A DNA stretch of 64,000 nt from Sediminitomix flava (GCF_003149185.1 NZ_QGDO01000001.1:868001-932000); one strand, 5' to 3'; shown: positions 1 to 10,135, counted from the stretch's first letter. Notes: a model not told the origin generated them from the letters alone. Numbers and translations are program-made.

Positions 1-232
1 TACTTGCTTGAGAAATGGCATACCCTCCCAAAATGAGTGAAGCAGGTATTACGGTCGGTTTTACCCAAGCCTTTTGTTTTTTTGTGACGGATTCTTTCTC
101 TGAGATATTGAAGTTAAGGTGACTTTGTGTGTAATTTTTTTCTTTTTTCTTTTTCTCTTCTTCCAATACTTGGGCACAAGCATACTTGGAATTCATACAG
201 ATACATAAGAATACGAGTAAGATAAATGGCAT
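1..232 (-). CDS. Partial CDS, N-terminal part of a secreted or membrane protein (possibly PAP2-like)
   Basis: An open frame runs leftward from an ATG at 232-230 and leaves the window, so only about 77 residues are visible. Residues 1-20 form a hydrophobic signal-like segment (MPFILLVFLCICMNSKYACA), followed by a lysine- and glutamate-rich linker and then WVKPTVIPASLILGGYAISQ, which looks like the first membrane helix. This layout (signal peptide, charged linker, 'PxxLIxxGY' helix) resembles Bacteroidetes PAP2-type phosphatases as I remember them, but the catalytic part lies outside the window. The function is a weak guess; that it is coding is more secure. A shifted ATG at 236 stays open only about 40 codons and is less likely. 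Confidence 0.5.
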   Translation of the reverse strand, partial: MPFILLVFLCICMNSKYACAQVLEEEKKKKEKNYTQSHLNFNISEKESVTKKQKAWVKPTVIPASLILGGYAISQAS

Positions 233-563
233 ACATTGGTAGTTATGATGAATTAGACTTCAAAAAGTAAAAACCGTTTGAATGACAGTTCTTTATCATA
301 AGTTATTATCCATTAAAATCTATTCATTAATTAGAGCTTATTTGGAACTAAAAACAATCAGTTTCAAATACTCTCGAACAGAATGTTATAAGATTATAGA
401 CTCAGACTTCCTCAGTCTTAATTCAAATTGATAGTTAATTAAAAAATCCCCTACACCTTTCGATTTATTGATAGAAGACGAAATACCAATAGAAAAAATA
501 GTTCCAAAATCATTCGTACACACTGACTATTAACAATTTAAACTAGAAAGCTAATATTTTCCA
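233..563. other. Intergenic stretch, no gene seen
   Basis: This AT-rich gap lies between the divergent upstream side of the partial gene at 1-232 and the 3' end of the barrel gene at 564. I see no open frame of useful length, no tRNA-like fold, no strong terminator hairpin and no clear TAnnTTTG box for the leftward gene. It probably holds the promoter of the partial gene. Confidence 0.5.
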
Positions 564-1952
564 TTAGAATTTGTAGGCAGCAGAAAGCGAAACGAAGAAT
601 GATGATTTCCCATTTCCTGTTTCAGTAACATAATCGCCTGGCTCTAAGTATGACATAAAGCTTAAGAAGGTTAAATGAGGATTTGGGACATAAAAGATAT
701 CTAGCGCATATTGCGTTCCTATACTTTTTGCATCTGACTCAAATTCTGGAAAAGGACGTACTTGTTGAACTCCAGGCGAATAATTTCCATCTTCAATACT
801 TTGTCTACTCAGAAAATATACACTAGCATTCATCATCATACCTTTTACGGGCTGTAAACCTACGATAGGACGAATATTTGTGATATTACTCGGGCCTAGT
901 GGGGCTGCAAAGCCGAACAAAGGTTTTGGGTAGAGTGGGTCAAAAGTATTCAATTCATTGTCTGAATTATTCTGATCGCCTGTAATATAACTTCCAGCTA
1001 GTCCAATACTAGGTTTTAGAAATACTTTATCAAATACATAAGCCAGTTCTGCTGAAAAGTTAAAAGCATTAATTTTCAAATCATTGAATTTGCCAAATTG
1101 GTACATACTTTCGGCTTCAAGTCTGAACGTTGGTGAATAATGCCAAGCTCTAGTGCCTACAGTATGCCTTGTTTGTTCGCCATTTACCCAATTAAAGCTT
1201 CTCCGTTCTGATTTGAAACCAAAGTAGTAAAGATCTAATTTGATATCCTTCTGTTTTCGAGCATTAAGGTAGCTTCCCCATAAGTATTCCTCGATTCTGG
1301 TATTATCGAAAACTTCTGGGTTGATGATGACGGGTGTGCCTCCAAAAAGATGAAGATCAAATTTTTTATTATTGTAAATGAAACTTGCCGCATCAAAAGC
1401 CAATCGGTTATTTGGGCCTTCTCTAGAGGAGATTAATAAGCCATTTCCAAAATCAAACTCTTGTCTTCCTAAACGTACAAATGTGCTGTGAGAACTGTCT
1501 TTTACATCAAAGTGAAACTCCCCGAAAAGTTGATGAAGACCGAGACCATCTACTACAATTTCAGAAATAGGTTCATTAGGAGAGCCAAACTCATTTGTAT
1601 TATTTAGTTGAGAAAAAACTCTGAATCTTTCTCCAAACCAAGCATCTGCATGAAGCATGATTCGGTGTTGGATAACCCCGTTTTTATCTTCGATAAATTC
1701 TGGTGGTAAATCTCCAAAATTAGAGTTTACTCGCAACTCATACCATTCTCGTATTTCTCCACCAAAAGAGAGTGTTATATTTTTCCCGATAGGAATAAAT
1801 TTCAATTTATCAGTTCCTTTTGCCTGTATCGAATCCGATTTTAGATCACTGAAATCGTCTTGGTATCTAAGATTTTTGATAGGACCAAATTGAGCTTGTA
1901 CAATTCCTTGAATATCGAGGAAAAGTAAAAGTGCTAATAGTAGTTTTTTCAT
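564..1952 (-). CDS. Alginate-export-family outer-membrane beta-barrel protein
   Basis: The 462-residue protein starts with a signal peptide (MKKLLLALLLFLDIQG, cleavage near VQAQ) and continues as alternating aromatic and charged strands typical of an outer-membrane barrel, ending in an aromatic residue (AAYKF). Segments such as FGGEIREWYELR, RIMLHADAWFGERFRVFSQLN and RLGRQEFDFGNGLLIS match the alginate export (AlgE-like) family, whose members are substrate channels in the outer membrane. Nothing identifies the substrate; the family name does not imply alginate here. It follows a MATE exporter gene on the same strand with 27 bases between them, so the two are probably co-transcribed. The visible call is a barrel; specificity is unknown. 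Confidence 0.75.
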   Translation of the reverse strand: MKKLLLALLLFLDIQGIVQAQFGPIKNLRYQDDFSDLKSDSIQAKGTDKLKFIPIGKNITLSFGGEIREWYELRVNSNFGDLPPEFIEDKNGVIQHRIMLHADAWFGERFRVFSQLNNTNEFGSPNEPISEIVVDGLGLHQLFGEFHFDVKDSSHSTFVRLGRQEFDFGNGLLISSREGPNNRLAFDAASFIYNNKKFDLHLFGGTPVIINPEVFDNTRIEEYLWGSYLNARKQKDIKLDLYYFGFKSERRSFNWVNGEQTRHTVGTRAWHYSPTFRLEAESMYQFGKFNDLKINAFNFSAELAYVFDKVFLKPSIGLAGSYITGDQNNSDNELNTFDPLYPKPLFGFAAPLGPSNITNIRPIVGLQPVKGMMMNASVYFLSRQSIEDGNYSPGVQQVRPFPEFESDAKSIGTQYALDIFYVPNPHLTFLSFMSYLEPGDYVTETGNGKSSFFVSLSAAYKF

Positions 1953-1979
1953 GGTTTAGCTAAGTAAGATTGTTAGTGA

Positions 1980-3365
1980 TTAGTTAGTTTTTGCAAGTTT
2001 AAAGTCGCTCATCATATCTGTGACAGGGTTTCTGTTTTTGAGACTAGAACCAACTCTTTTTAGCTCTTTTCTCATTTCATAAGCAGCATAAAGTCCTCCT
2101 AACAAATTACTTAATCCTAAGGCAATGAAAATTCCTTGTGCTCCGAAAAAATATCCTGCGATTGTAAGAGGTAAAGTGAGTCCGAAAGTTTTCACAAGCA
2201 TAATTCGTAGAGCCTTCTGAGGTAATTGTAAGCCATTGAAAATTGCGATGGTCACAAGGTATAAGCCATGAAAAATGTAACTCAAGCTTACGATATAGAA
2301 ATAGTTGGCAGTTGTTGCTATAATTTGCTCGTCTTCACTGAAAATACCTGCAACAGGCTTGATAAAAAGGTATAAAACAATTGCTGCCATTGCGCCAAGG
2401 TAGAATGATGCTTTTCCTCCAAAAACGATAGCTTCTTCGATACGTTGAACCAGTTTTGCACCAAAGTTTTGAGCAATAAATGGTGTAGAAGCTGTACAGA
2501 CTGCCATAATTCCGATAAGTAATAAAGTCTCTATTCTGCTGGCTACACCAAAAGAAGCAACTGTATCGGCACTAACTTTTCCTAAAAGAAAAGTGACTAA
2601 CATGAGTGTAAATGGTGAAATGAGTTGGGTTAAAACCGAAGGCAATCCTAGTTGGAAAAGTGATTGAAGAATTGTTTTATAGGCTGAAAAATCTTCTGAA
2701 GAAATACTTAAAAGTCTTTCTTGAAATAAAAAGATAGCCATACAGATAAAAATAAAAACCCAAGAAACGACAGTGCCTATGGCAACTCCTTGAATGCCCA
2801 TTTGAGGAAATCCGAATTTTCCGAAGATTAAGACATAATTGAGAATGAGATTGATAACTCCTGCTATTCCGAATACAATTTCGGGCTTACTTGCCATTCC
2901 TTTGGTTCTTAAAATAGAGCCTGCAACGATTCCCACAGATAGTAATGGCATTCCTAGATAAAGTGGAACCATATAAGCTTTAATGTCTGCTATCAGAGCA
3001 GCATTTGCACCTAATAAACTGAAAACGCTATCAATAGAGCTGATTCCTATAGCCGTAAATACAAGTCCGACTACAAAACTAATGATGACAGAAAGTGTAG
3101 ATATTTGTTTGATTTCGATGGGATTTCCTTCGCCAAATGCCTTTCCAAGAATGATGGAAACAGCAACAGAAAGTCCGATAAATAGTCCGACCAATAAGAA
3201 ATATACCGTAGAGGCAAATCCTAATGCGGTGAGTGATTCGGCGCCTAGAGTGCCGACAAAATAGGTGTCTACTACTTGGAATAATATGGTAGAAAGCATC
3301 CCGAATCCTACAGGAAGAGACATGCTACGTAATACTTTGTTTGTGGGGCTTTTTAGTAAATCCAT
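1980..3365 (-). CDS. MATE family efflux transporter
   Basis: This 461-residue, strongly hydrophobic protein has about twelve predicted membrane helices in two related halves, the usual MATE length and layout. The N-terminal stretch (PVGFGMLSTILFQVVDTYFVGTLGAESLTALG) carries the family pattern of a first helix followed by 'D..FVG.LG...LAA.G'. MATE proteins export cationic drugs, dyes or metabolites through the inner membrane using sodium or proton gradients; the substrate cannot be read from sequence. The ATG at 3365 is a good start because the conserved first helix begins within 20 residues. It sits 27 bases upstream of the outer-membrane barrel gene at 564-1952, suggesting a shared transcript. 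Confidence 0.9.
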   Translation of the reverse strand: MDLLKSPTNKVLRSMSLPVGFGMLSTILFQVVDTYFVGTLGAESLTALGFASTVYFLLVGLFIGLSVAVSIILGKAFGEGNPIEIKQISTLSVIISFVVGLVFTAIGISSIDSVFSLLGANAALIADIKAYMVPLYLGMPLLSVGIVAGSILRTKGMASKPEIVFGIAGVINLILNYVLIFGKFGFPQMGIQGVAIGTVVSWVFIFICMAIFLFQERLLSISSEDFSAYKTILQSLFQLGLPSVLTQLISPFTLMLVTFLLGKVSADTVASFGVASRIETLLLIGIMAVCTASTPFIAQNFGAKLVQRIEEAIVFGGKASFYLGAMAAIVLYLFIKPVAGIFSEDEQIIATTANYFYIVSLSYIFHGLYLVTIAIFNGLQLPQKALRIMLVKTFGLTLPLTIAGYFFGAQGIFIALGLSNLLGGLYAAYEMRKELKRVGSSLKNRNPVTDMMSDFKLAKTN

Positions 3366-3462
3366 TGTTCTTCTTGATTTTAGTATGTTACAAAGAACGG
3401 ACTTAGACCCACGTGCCTAAAGGTGAAAAAGTGTGTGATGATGGTAAAAAATTTCCATCTGC

Positions 3463-4683
3463 TTATTTTCCGAATAATAATTTGAGGTAGAACATTGGGT
3501 TCTTGAAGTTTTTGCGAATATCAACATTGCCGAGCATACTCATAATTGTATTTTGAATACTCTTACTCTGATTAGCTCTGTTGAAAATAAAGTTGAGTAA
3601 CCAAGCATGTTGAGCAAGTTTTTGCATCATCGTACTTAGCTTAAATGTTTTGCCTAGTTTCTGATAAACAGCCTTGTCATATTGAGCTATAAACTCAGCT
3701 GAGAAATTATTTTGTTCTATGCATTTTAAGATCTGATCAGCTGCAAATTTCCCACTGTACATTGCATGACCTATTCCTTCTCCTGTAAAAGGGTCAATCA
3801 AGCATGCCGCATCTCCACAAAGCATAAATCTTTCACCAGAAATTTTACGTTTCTTGCTGGCTAAAGGTAAACCATACCCTTTTACTTTTTCTAAAGCTTT
3901 TGCATCCTTGAACCTATCTTTTAAATGAGGAGCCGTTTTTAGGTATTCATCAAGTACTTTTTTGATGTTAATTCCTCTTTTGTTTACCCAATCACTTCTC
4001 AGACCAAGGCCAATGTTCGCTTTATTGTTTGGTAATGGAAATACCCATAAGTAGCCCGGCAAGATATCTTTTAAGAAATGAAGTTCGATCATATTCCCTT
4101 CTTCAAAACCGACTACATTTTCGTAGTACATTCGTAGGCCGGCAGCATAGTGCTCTGCTTCAACTTGTATATTGGCTTCTTTTTTTGAAAACTGCGAATG
4201 TGCACCATTTGCCCAAACTACAAGTGCTGAAGTAAGTTTTTCTCCTTCTTTATTTTCTAACTCCCAACCATTTTCAATTTTAGAATAAGATGAAATTTCC
4301 CATCCTTCTAAAAATGTAATCAGCGATTGGCTCTTTACTTCTTCAATCAAAAAGTGATCGAAATCCATTCTCGGGCTTACAAAACCTTCGGATTGTCCGT
4401 CGGGCAGAGCAAATGGAATCTGAATTTCTTTAAGATTGGGTGAAACGAATTTTACTCCAAAGCAATCTATTTTAGTGCTTTGTTGTCTGAATTTTAAAAG
4501 TAAATCTTCAGAATATTGTTTAAGCACTGAAGGAACGAAACCACCCAAAGCATCTCCACAGACTTTATCTCTAGGAAAAACTGCCTTATCTATTAAAATA
4601 CAAGGGACATTTGCTTTTGCTAAAAAAAGAGCGGCCATTGCACCTGCTGGACCTGCTCCTACTATACAAATTGATGGTTTCAT
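3463..4683 (-). CDS. Geranylgeranyl reductase family FAD-dependent oxidoreductase
   Basis: This is a 406-residue flavoprotein. Its N-terminus has the Rossmann dinucleotide motif GAGPAGA within ICIVGAGPAGAMAALFLAKA, followed by the family signature DKAVFPRDKVCGD. The C-terminal half carries the FAD-binding GDAACLIDPFTGEGI motif. Members of this family reduce isoprenoid chains or act on related lipids; the precise substrate is not evident. The open frame extends upstream to 4731, but the ATG at 4683 places the nucleotide-binding strand directly at the N-terminus, as is usual, so I chose it. Genes on both sides share the strand but have gaps of about 90 bases, so operon membership is uncertain. 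Confidence 0.85.
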   Translation of the reverse strand: MKPSICIVGAGPAGAMAALFLAKANVPCILIDKAVFPRDKVCGDALGGFVPSVLKQYSEDLLLKFRQQSTKIDCFGVKFVSPNLKEIQIPFALPDGQSEGFVSPRMDFDHFLIEEVKSQSLITFLEGWEISSYSKIENGWELENKEGEKLTSALVVWANGAHSQFSKKEANIQVEAEHYAAGLRMYYENVVGFEEGNMIELHFLKDILPGYLWVFPLPNNKANIGLGLRSDWVNKRGINIKKVLDEYLKTAPHLKDRFKDAKALEKVKGYGLPLASKKRKISGERFMLCGDAACLIDPFTGEGIGHAMYSGKFAADQILKCIEQNNFSAEFIAQYDKAVYQKLGKTFKLSTMMQKLAQHAWLLNFIFNRANQSKSIQNTIMSMLGNVDIRKNFKNPMFYLKLLFGK

Positions 4684-4770
4684 AGATAGAAAATAAAAAG
4701 TTAGTGACTCAGCATAATACCATGAAGTCACTAACTATTTTACAAAAATTATATTTGGATGGCTAATTCA

Positions 4771-5997
4771 CTAGCTAAACTTAATGACTTTAATAGGTGA
4801 TAGCCTTGAAATAATAGACGTCGGAATAAGTTGAATAGCAATCACCAATATCGCTACTAATGCATTTACACCTATCACTATTGACCATTTAAATGTAATC
4901 GGGACATAACTCATATAATACGTTTCTGGATCAAGTGGAATAATTTTTCCATACTTTTGAAGCAAAGCCAAAGTAAAACCTAAAACATTCCCCAGTAAAA
5001 GTCCCTTTAGCAAAATACGAGAGCCATTGTACATAAATATTTTTCGAATTTGCCAGTTATTTGCCCCAATTGCCTTCAAACTTCCAATCATGTTAGTTCT
5101 TTCCATAATTAGAATGAGTGTGATGGAAATGATGTTGAAAAGCACCACAACAAGAATAATCGACATAAAAACAATCACATTCTTGTTGAGCATAGTAAAC
5201 CAGTCAAAAAAGTGCGAAAACTCCTCTGAAATCTTTATTGGTATAAGGTCTAAATCTGTGACTTCTGAGATGGCTTCATAATCTTGATCTAATAGATCGA
5301 AATCACTCACGAAAATCTCCATACCACCTACAATATTATCATTCCATCCATTTATTCGCTGTACAAGTCTGATATCACCAATCGCTACTCGATCGTCAAA
5401 ATCTTCAATACCTGTTTCATATATTCCGACAATATGTAATGGACGAGCTTTGGGTGGTTGTTGGATGAAAAATAAAATGACTTTATCTCCGAGACTCAAT
5501 CCCATTTTATCCGCAATCCTCCTACTCACCACAATTTCTTTTGAGTATTTATCAGACGCAAGATTCGGGAAACGGCCTTCAACCAAGCTCCCTTGCAATC
5601 TTATCGAATCAAAATCTTGCGAAACACCTTTTAGTAAAATCCCTGTTACTTCCTCTTCATGTTTCAGAATACTCCATTTATGAGCAAAGACCTGTAAATG
5701 CTCAATTTCAGAAATAGTATCTTTTGCCAAATAAAGCTCACTATCATTGAGGTCAATTGGAGATTCTTCCATGGATTGATTCAAAGAAAACTTCTCAATC
5801 AAAATATGTCCTGAAAGTGCAAATATTTTATCTTGAATAGTGGCCCTAAAACCTTCAAAAATGGTAAACGACAACAGCAATGTTGCAATCCCCAATGCAA
5901 TACTTCCTACAGCAATTCGACTGATCAAGGAAGAAAAATTCCCTACCTTCTGATCACTAATTCGTTTTGCTATAAAATTTGAAACATCCGCTGCCAT
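4771..5997 (-). CDS. ABC transporter permease of the LolC/LolE (FtsX-like) type
   Basis: The 408-residue protein has the layout of lipoprotein-releasing permeases: a first helix near residues 25-50 (IAVGSIALGIATLLLSFTIF), a periplasmic domain of about 220 residues, and three C-terminal helices from about residue 275. Family features include FIAKRIS at the N-terminus and the FtsX-type segment GSLKAIGANNWQIRKIFMYNG. In Gram-negative bacteria such proteins move outer-membrane lipoproteins out of the inner membrane together with an ATPase. No ATPase gene is next to it, so the partner must be elsewhere. Other FtsX-like roles, such as macrolide-type export, cannot be excluded. Confidence 0.8.
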   Translation of the reverse strand: MAADVSNFIAKRISDQKVGNFSSLISRIAVGSIALGIATLLLSFTIFEGFRATIQDKIFALSGHILIEKFSLNQSMEESPIDLNDSELYLAKDTISEIEHLQVFAHKWSILKHEEEVTGILLKGVSQDFDSIRLQGSLVEGRFPNLASDKYSKEIVVSRRIADKMGLSLGDKVILFFIQQPPKARPLHIVGIYETGIEDFDDRVAIGDIRLVQRINGWNDNIVGGMEIFVSDFDLLDQDYEAISEVTDLDLIPIKISEEFSHFFDWFTMLNKNVIVFMSIILVVVLFNIISITLILIMERTNMIGSLKAIGANNWQIRKIFMYNGSRILLKGLLLGNVLGFTLALLQKYGKIIPLDPETYYMSYVPITFKWSIVIGVNALVAILVIAIQLIPTSIISRLSPIKVIKFS

Positions 5998-6245
5998 AGC
6001 TACAAATAATTTGTGTAATCCAATTTACACGATCCCCTAAAAAACAAAGCCAATACTAAGCTGCTAAATTAAGAAGAACTTTCTAGAAGTAAAATGCACA
6101 ACCATACATAGCTTTTTCAAAAAACAGAACAAATATTAGACTATTCAAATAAGCAACCATACAACTTAAAGAAGCATCAGCCATGTAAGGAATGAAAGAC
6201 TTTAAAGCGTTGTTAAATAAATGATAACAACAGTTGCTGAGCTTT

Positions 6246-7166
6246 ATGTATGACTTTAAGAATATTTTGGTAGCCTTAGACCGTAGCGAGATGGATCGCA
6301 TTCTGCTTAACAATCTCTATAAATTACAACCTATGGTCTCCGTAGAGAAAGTTTATTTTTTGCATGTTACCAAAAACGAAATCATACCTGATGAAATCAC
6401 TGGCTTATCTCCATTGCTCATGGGGCCAAGCGATGTAGATTTGGAAGAAGAGATCAGAGAACAGCTCAAAGAAATATGGGAGAAACAAGAGCGAAAGAAA
6501 GAATATGAGATTCACATCGAGAAAGGAAGTATGAGTAAAAGACTGATTGAATTCAGTGAGAAAAAGGATGTTGACCTCATCATATTCGGTAAAAAACTTA
6601 AACGAAAAGGTGTAAAATCTCGCCAAGTAGCCAGATTTGCCCATTGTTCAGTACTCATAGTTCCTGAGAACATCCCAGAAAAATTAGACCATATTGCTGT
6701 TGCTGTTGACTTCTCTTCATCTTCAATTGATGCCCTCGAAATTGGAATTAATGTAGCAAGGCACAACGAAAACACCAAGTTATCTGCCATTCACCTTTAT
6801 GAACTACCTGTTGGTTACACTACCGTAGGACATTCTTACGATGAGACCAATAGCATCATGAAAGAGAATATTCAGAAAAACTTTGATGCTTTGCTCGAAA
6901 AAATAGATACCAAAGGTGTTAAGATTGAAACCTTACCAATTTTCAAACCTCAATACGAAACCTTTGAAAAATCACTTACTCATACCCTTCATGAACTAGA
7001 TGCATCAACTGTGGTGATTGGCTCACACGGTAGAGATGCTTTTGTGGAATGGATGCTGGGTTCTTCAACCGAAAAATTCCTAGATATCTCTTTAGATATT
7101 CCTGTTTTTATCACTAAAAAGAAAGGTAAGTTTATGCCAATTATTGACTCTTTCTTTGATAAATAG
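6246..7166 (+). CDS. Universal stress protein with two Usp domains
   Basis: The 306-residue protein contains two UspA-type domains in tandem, roughly residues 1-140 and 145-290. The first starts YDFKNILVALDRSEMDR and the second DHIAVAVDFSSSSIDALE, both the typical first strand and nucleotide-loop region. The second domain ends with VVIGSHGRDAFVEWMLGSSTEKFL, the G-x2-G-x9-G(S/T) ATP-binding pattern. The first domain has a weaker version (DLIIFGKKLKRKG) and may not bind ATP. Usp proteins help cells survive stress and starvation; the exact role varies. The frame opens with a TTG at 6234, but the ATG at 6246 leads straight into the domain and is preferred. It stands alone, divergent from the permease gene. 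Confidence 0.85.
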   Translation: MYDFKNILVALDRSEMDRILLNNLYKLQPMVSVEKVYFLHVTKNEIIPDEITGLSPLLMGPSDVDLEEEIREQLKEIWEKQERKKEYEIHIEKGSMSKRLIEFSEKKDVDLIIFGKKLKRKGVKSRQVARFAHCSVLIVPENIPEKLDHIAVAVDFSSSSIDALEIGINVARHNENTKLSAIHLYELPVGYTTVGHSYDETNSIMKENIQKNFDALLEKIDTKGVKIETLPIFKPQYETFEKSLTHTLHELDASTVVIGSHGRDAFVEWMLGSSTEKFLDISLDIPVFITKKKGKFMPIIDSFFDK

Positions 7167-7303
7167 GACAAAATCAGTCAATCTGATATGAAAATTGGAC
7201 AAGTTGAGAACTTTGAAAATTTTTAATAACTAATTTTAAAATCCCTTTACAGCCTATCAAAAGGTTAGAATGTATTTATAAAAAAAATTAATATTTAAAG
7301 AGG

Positions 7304-7335
7304 TTTGGGCTTGAAAAATTCCCTTTTATCTTTGC
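7304..7335 (+). promoter_or_regulatory. Bacteroidetes-type promoter for fbp
   Basis: TTTG at 7304-7307 and TATCTTTGC at 7327-7335 are separated by 19 bases. This matches the Bacteroidetes housekeeping promoter pattern (TTTG, 19-21 bases, TAnnTTTG). Transcription would start near 7342, giving a leader of about 78 bases before the fbp start at 7420. Confidence 0.7.
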
Positions 7336-7419
7336 GTTAAATGTATTTTTTACATTTATATAGATTACCTGTTAAAAAAACTACACAACCGATTACTTAC
7401 TGAACAACCAAAAACCAAT

Positions 7420-8439
7420 ATGCACGCTTTTCAACGAATGTTAGAACAATTTACTGCACCTGTGGGAACAGCATTAGATCGTTTCATAGCACAAAAACAA
7501 GAACAATTCCCATATGCCACTGGAGAATTGTCCCAGCTACTCCGAGATATCGCTCTTGCTTCTAAAATTATCAACAGAGAAATCAACCGTGCCGGACTTA
7601 CGGGTATTGAAGGACAAGCAGGAGGTGAAAATGTTCAAGGAGAACAACAACAAAAGCTAGATGTAATTGCAGACTTCCGTTTTAGTAGAGCGCTTTCCAA
7701 AGGAGGTGAAACTTGCGGAATTGTATCTGAAGAATCGCAAGACGTGATTGATACAGGAAATCATGATTCCAAGTATGTTGTTACGATTGATCCTTTGGAT
7801 GGTTCCTCAAACATTGATGTCAATGTCTCGGTAGGAACCATTTTTTCTATCTACAGAAGAAAGTCTGAACTAGGAACACCTCCTACAATAGATGACATGC
7901 TTCAGAAAGGAACAGAACAAGTAGCAGCAGGTTATATCCTTTACGGATCTTCAACTATGCTTGTTTACACGACCGGTTTCGGTGTTCATGGCTTTACTTA
8001 TGAGCCTTCTCTTGGCGAGTACTTCTTGTCTCACCCAGATATGAAGATCAAGGAAGATGGAAGTATATTTTCTATCAATGAAGGAGCCTACAACAGCTTT
8101 TCACCATCAATCAAGAAATACTTAACGTATTGTAAAGAAAACGAATGGTCTGGGCGTTACATTGGCTCATTGGTAGGAGATTTCCACCGAAACTTATTGA
8201 AAGGAGGAATTTACCTTTACCCTTCTACTGAAAAGCATCCTGACGGGAAATTACGATTGCTTTATGAGTGCAATGCTTTAGCCTTTTTGGTAGAACAGGC
8301 AGGAGGACTTGCAACAGATGGAAAGCAAAGAATATTGGATATAGAACCTAGAACGCTTCACCAACGTACACCGTTTTATGTTGGATCACCAAAGATGGTC
8401 CAAAAAGTACAAGAATTTCTAGATGAAGATGATGTCTAA
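7420..8439 (+). CDS. fbp: Class 1 fructose-1,6-bisphosphatase
   Basis: The enzyme hydrolyses fructose 1,6-bisphosphate to fructose 6-phosphate, the committed step of gluconeogenesis, in the cytoplasm. The 339-residue length is normal for class 1 FBPase. The metal-binding signature [16 protein letters not shown] lies near residues 121-136, an upstream glutamate cluster is present in GIVSEESQD, and the substrate-binding region includes [13 protein letters not shown] and [21 protein letters not shown]. The ATG at 7420 gives a normal N-terminus. A matching promoter lies upstream and a strong hairpin terminator follows the stop, so it is probably a single-gene unit. Confidence 0.95.
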   Translation: MHAFQRMLEQFTAPVGTALDRFIAQKQEQFPYATGELSQLLRDIALASKIINREINRAGLTGIEGQAGGENVQGEQQQKLDVIADFRFSRALSKGGETCGIVSEESQDVIDTGNHDSKYVVTIDPLDGSSNIDVNVSVGTIFSIYRRKSELGTPPTIDDMLQKGTEQVAAGYILYGSSTMLVYTTGFGVHGFTYEPSLGEYFLSHPDMKIKEDGSIFSINEGAYNSFSPSIKKYLTYCKENEWSGRYIGSLVGDFHRNLLKGGIYLYPSTEKHPDGKLRLLYECNALAFLVEQAGGLATDGKQRILDIEPRTLHQRTPFYVGSPKMVQKVQEFLDEDDV

Positions 8440-8490
8440 ATGACACATTGAAGAAACTCTGATAAATTGTAAAATAGTTTGAGATATAAT

Positions 8491-8520
8491 AAAAGCCAAC
8501 ACTTTTGTGTTGGCTTTTTT
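8491..8520. terminator. Bidirectional hairpin terminator between fbp and nrfA
   Basis: AAAAGCCAACAC (8491-8502), a TTTT loop and GTGTTGGCTTTT (8507-8518) form a perfect 12-bp stem. T runs follow on the plus strand and, because the left arm starts with A, also on the minus strand. It can terminate both convergent units. Confidence 0.85.
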
Positions 8521-8544
8521 GTTACGCAAAGAGATACATTTTAT

Positions 8545-10119
8545 TTATTTATTAAGCATTGATGCTGTTTGCTCTTTTTCTTTAGATTTTGGCTCAGCAT
8601 TTACAGCTTGATCGTATTGTGGCATTTTAGACTCTCTCTTTTCAGCTTCATCCAACCACTTCGGTACGACTGTATCTAAGAACAGTTTTTTCTCTGCTCT
8701 AAGCTTCGGTAAATCTACCCCTATATATTTCTGAGCCTTTTCTTTAGTGGAAACATCTGGAATAGGAATTTCTTTAGTATATCCTAACTCGGTAAGTACA
8801 GAACGGATTTTCATACGAGCTTCTTGAGCTATTTCGATACCTGTACCAACTACTCTCAGAATCTCAACTGGGGCATGGAAAGCCGCACCATGCGCTGCAG
8901 CTGCATAATCCCAACGCCATTGGGCATGACGAATATCCAACAGAACATCTTTCATTTGTTCTTCTGTTGCCCCTTGCTTCCAAGCGAATTCTGCTTCTAG
9001 GTGAGTTTTAACCAATATCTCCTCCAATTTCCCTCTATTATGAAGCACTCTATCCATGTTATTGTAAACACTTTTAAGAATGTCTTCCTCACTTTCTCGG
9101 TGACAAACCTGACAAGAGTTTGCGATATTATTTAGTGGAGATTGAATTTTGTGATCAGTGAACTTCACTCCGCCTTCAGATTTATAAGGCATATGACAGT
9201 CGGCACAAGAAACTCCTCTTTGGTAGTGAATACTCTTCGTATAAGTCTCGTAACCTGGATGTTGAGCTTTAATGATTGGTGCTTTACTTAATTGGTGAGT
9301 ATAATCTTTAAAGTTAATGTCATCAAAATACTCCTCAATTTCTTCAGCTGTGGTACCATTATCCCATGGGAAAGTAAGGTAAGGAACACCTTTTTTGGGC
9401 TTATCACTATTGAAGTAATATTCTACGTGACACTGAGCACAAACTAATGTTCGCATTTCTTGATGAGTGGCTTTCGTAATATCTTTACCTTGTCTTTCAA
9501 AAGCCTCAATCAGTGCTGGTCTTGTGATTTTGAGCTTCATTGTATTCTCATCATGACAGTCAGCACAACCAATCGGATTTATAATATCTGAACCTCTTTC
9601 TTCCCAATGACCACTATAAAACTCTGCAATACCTATTTCCTTCATTTTACGAGGTACATCAGGAGATTTACAAGTCCAACATGTATTTGGCATCGGACTA
9701 TGCTTGCCATTCATAGGTGCACCCGTACGAAGTGTATTACGAATATCTTCTACAGCATAATAGTGTCCTCTTGCTTGATTATAATCTTGAGAGAATTTAT
9801 AACCAGCCCAAAGAATTACGAGTGCAGGATATTCATCCAACATATCAATCATGGCACTACCATTGTACTTACTTCTGAAGTCCATACTTTTGGTTTCCAT
9901 GTATGTTTCATATTCCCTAGGATAATTAATTCCCCAAACCTCATTTCTAGGTTCTAGATTATTAATTTTAATCTTCGGTTTATTGACCAAGGATGATTCG
10001 GTTCTACGCTCTACGATGGTCGAAGAAAATACCCCTAATAAATAAACTACACCTACTGTAAGCAGGAATAAAACCCATCCTACCCAAGGTTTTTTCTCGA
10101 CGGTGTCTTTTAAGCTCAT
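8545..10119 (-). CDS. nrfA: Ammonia-forming cytochrome c nitrite reductase, catalytic subunit
   Basis: NrfA reduces nitrite to ammonium with six electrons in the periplasm. The 524-residue protein has an N-terminal membrane or signal segment (residues 13-33) and five heme sites: the catalytic CWTCK at 147-151, in which lysine replaces the usual histidine ligand, and CADCH 185-189, CAQCH 227-231, CADCH 305-309 and CQVCH 336-340. The conserved segments VEYYF after the third heme and HYQRGVSCADCH before the fourth are family-typical. nrfH lies 16 bases upstream on the same strand, so NrfHA form an electron-receiving complex at the membrane. The C-terminal tail after residue 500 is lysine- and glutamate-rich and looks unstructured. 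Confidence 0.96.
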   Translation of the reverse strand: MSLKDTVEKKPWVGWVLFLLTVGVVYLLGVFSSTIVERRTESSLVNKPKIKINNLEPRNEVWGINYPREYETYMETKSMDFRSKYNGSAMIDMLDEYPALVILWAGYKFSQDYNQARGHYYAVEDIRNTLRTGAPMNGKHSPMPNTCWTCKSPDVPRKMKEIGIAEFYSGHWEERGSDIINPIGCADCHDENTMKLKITRPALIEAFERQGKDITKATHQEMRTLVCAQCHVEYYFNSDKPKKGVPYLTFPWDNGTTAEEIEEYFDDINFKDYTHQLSKAPIIKAQHPGYETYTKSIHYQRGVSCADCHMPYKSEGGVKFTDHKIQSPLNNIANSCQVCHRESEEDILKSVYNNMDRVLHNRGKLEEILVKTHLEAEFAWKQGATEEQMKDVLLDIRHAQWRWDYAAAAHGAAFHAPVEILRVVGTGIEIAQEARMKIRSVLTELGYTKEIPIPDVSTKEKAQKYIGVDLPKLRAEKKLFLDTVVPKWLDEAEKRESKMPQYDQAVNAEPKSKEKEQTASMLNK

Positions 10120-10135
10120 AAGTAATTAGATTTAT

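Noticed and set aside
6083-6313. Small minus-strand reading frame opposite the start of the universal stress gene
   Set aside because: It overlaps the start of a well-supported plus-strand gene, has no family pattern and no ribosome site. It is a shadow frame.
9676-9681. CWTCK in NrfA looks like a broken heme motif
   Set aside because: Lysine in place of histidine at this site is the normal catalytic heme ligand of NrfA and is expected.
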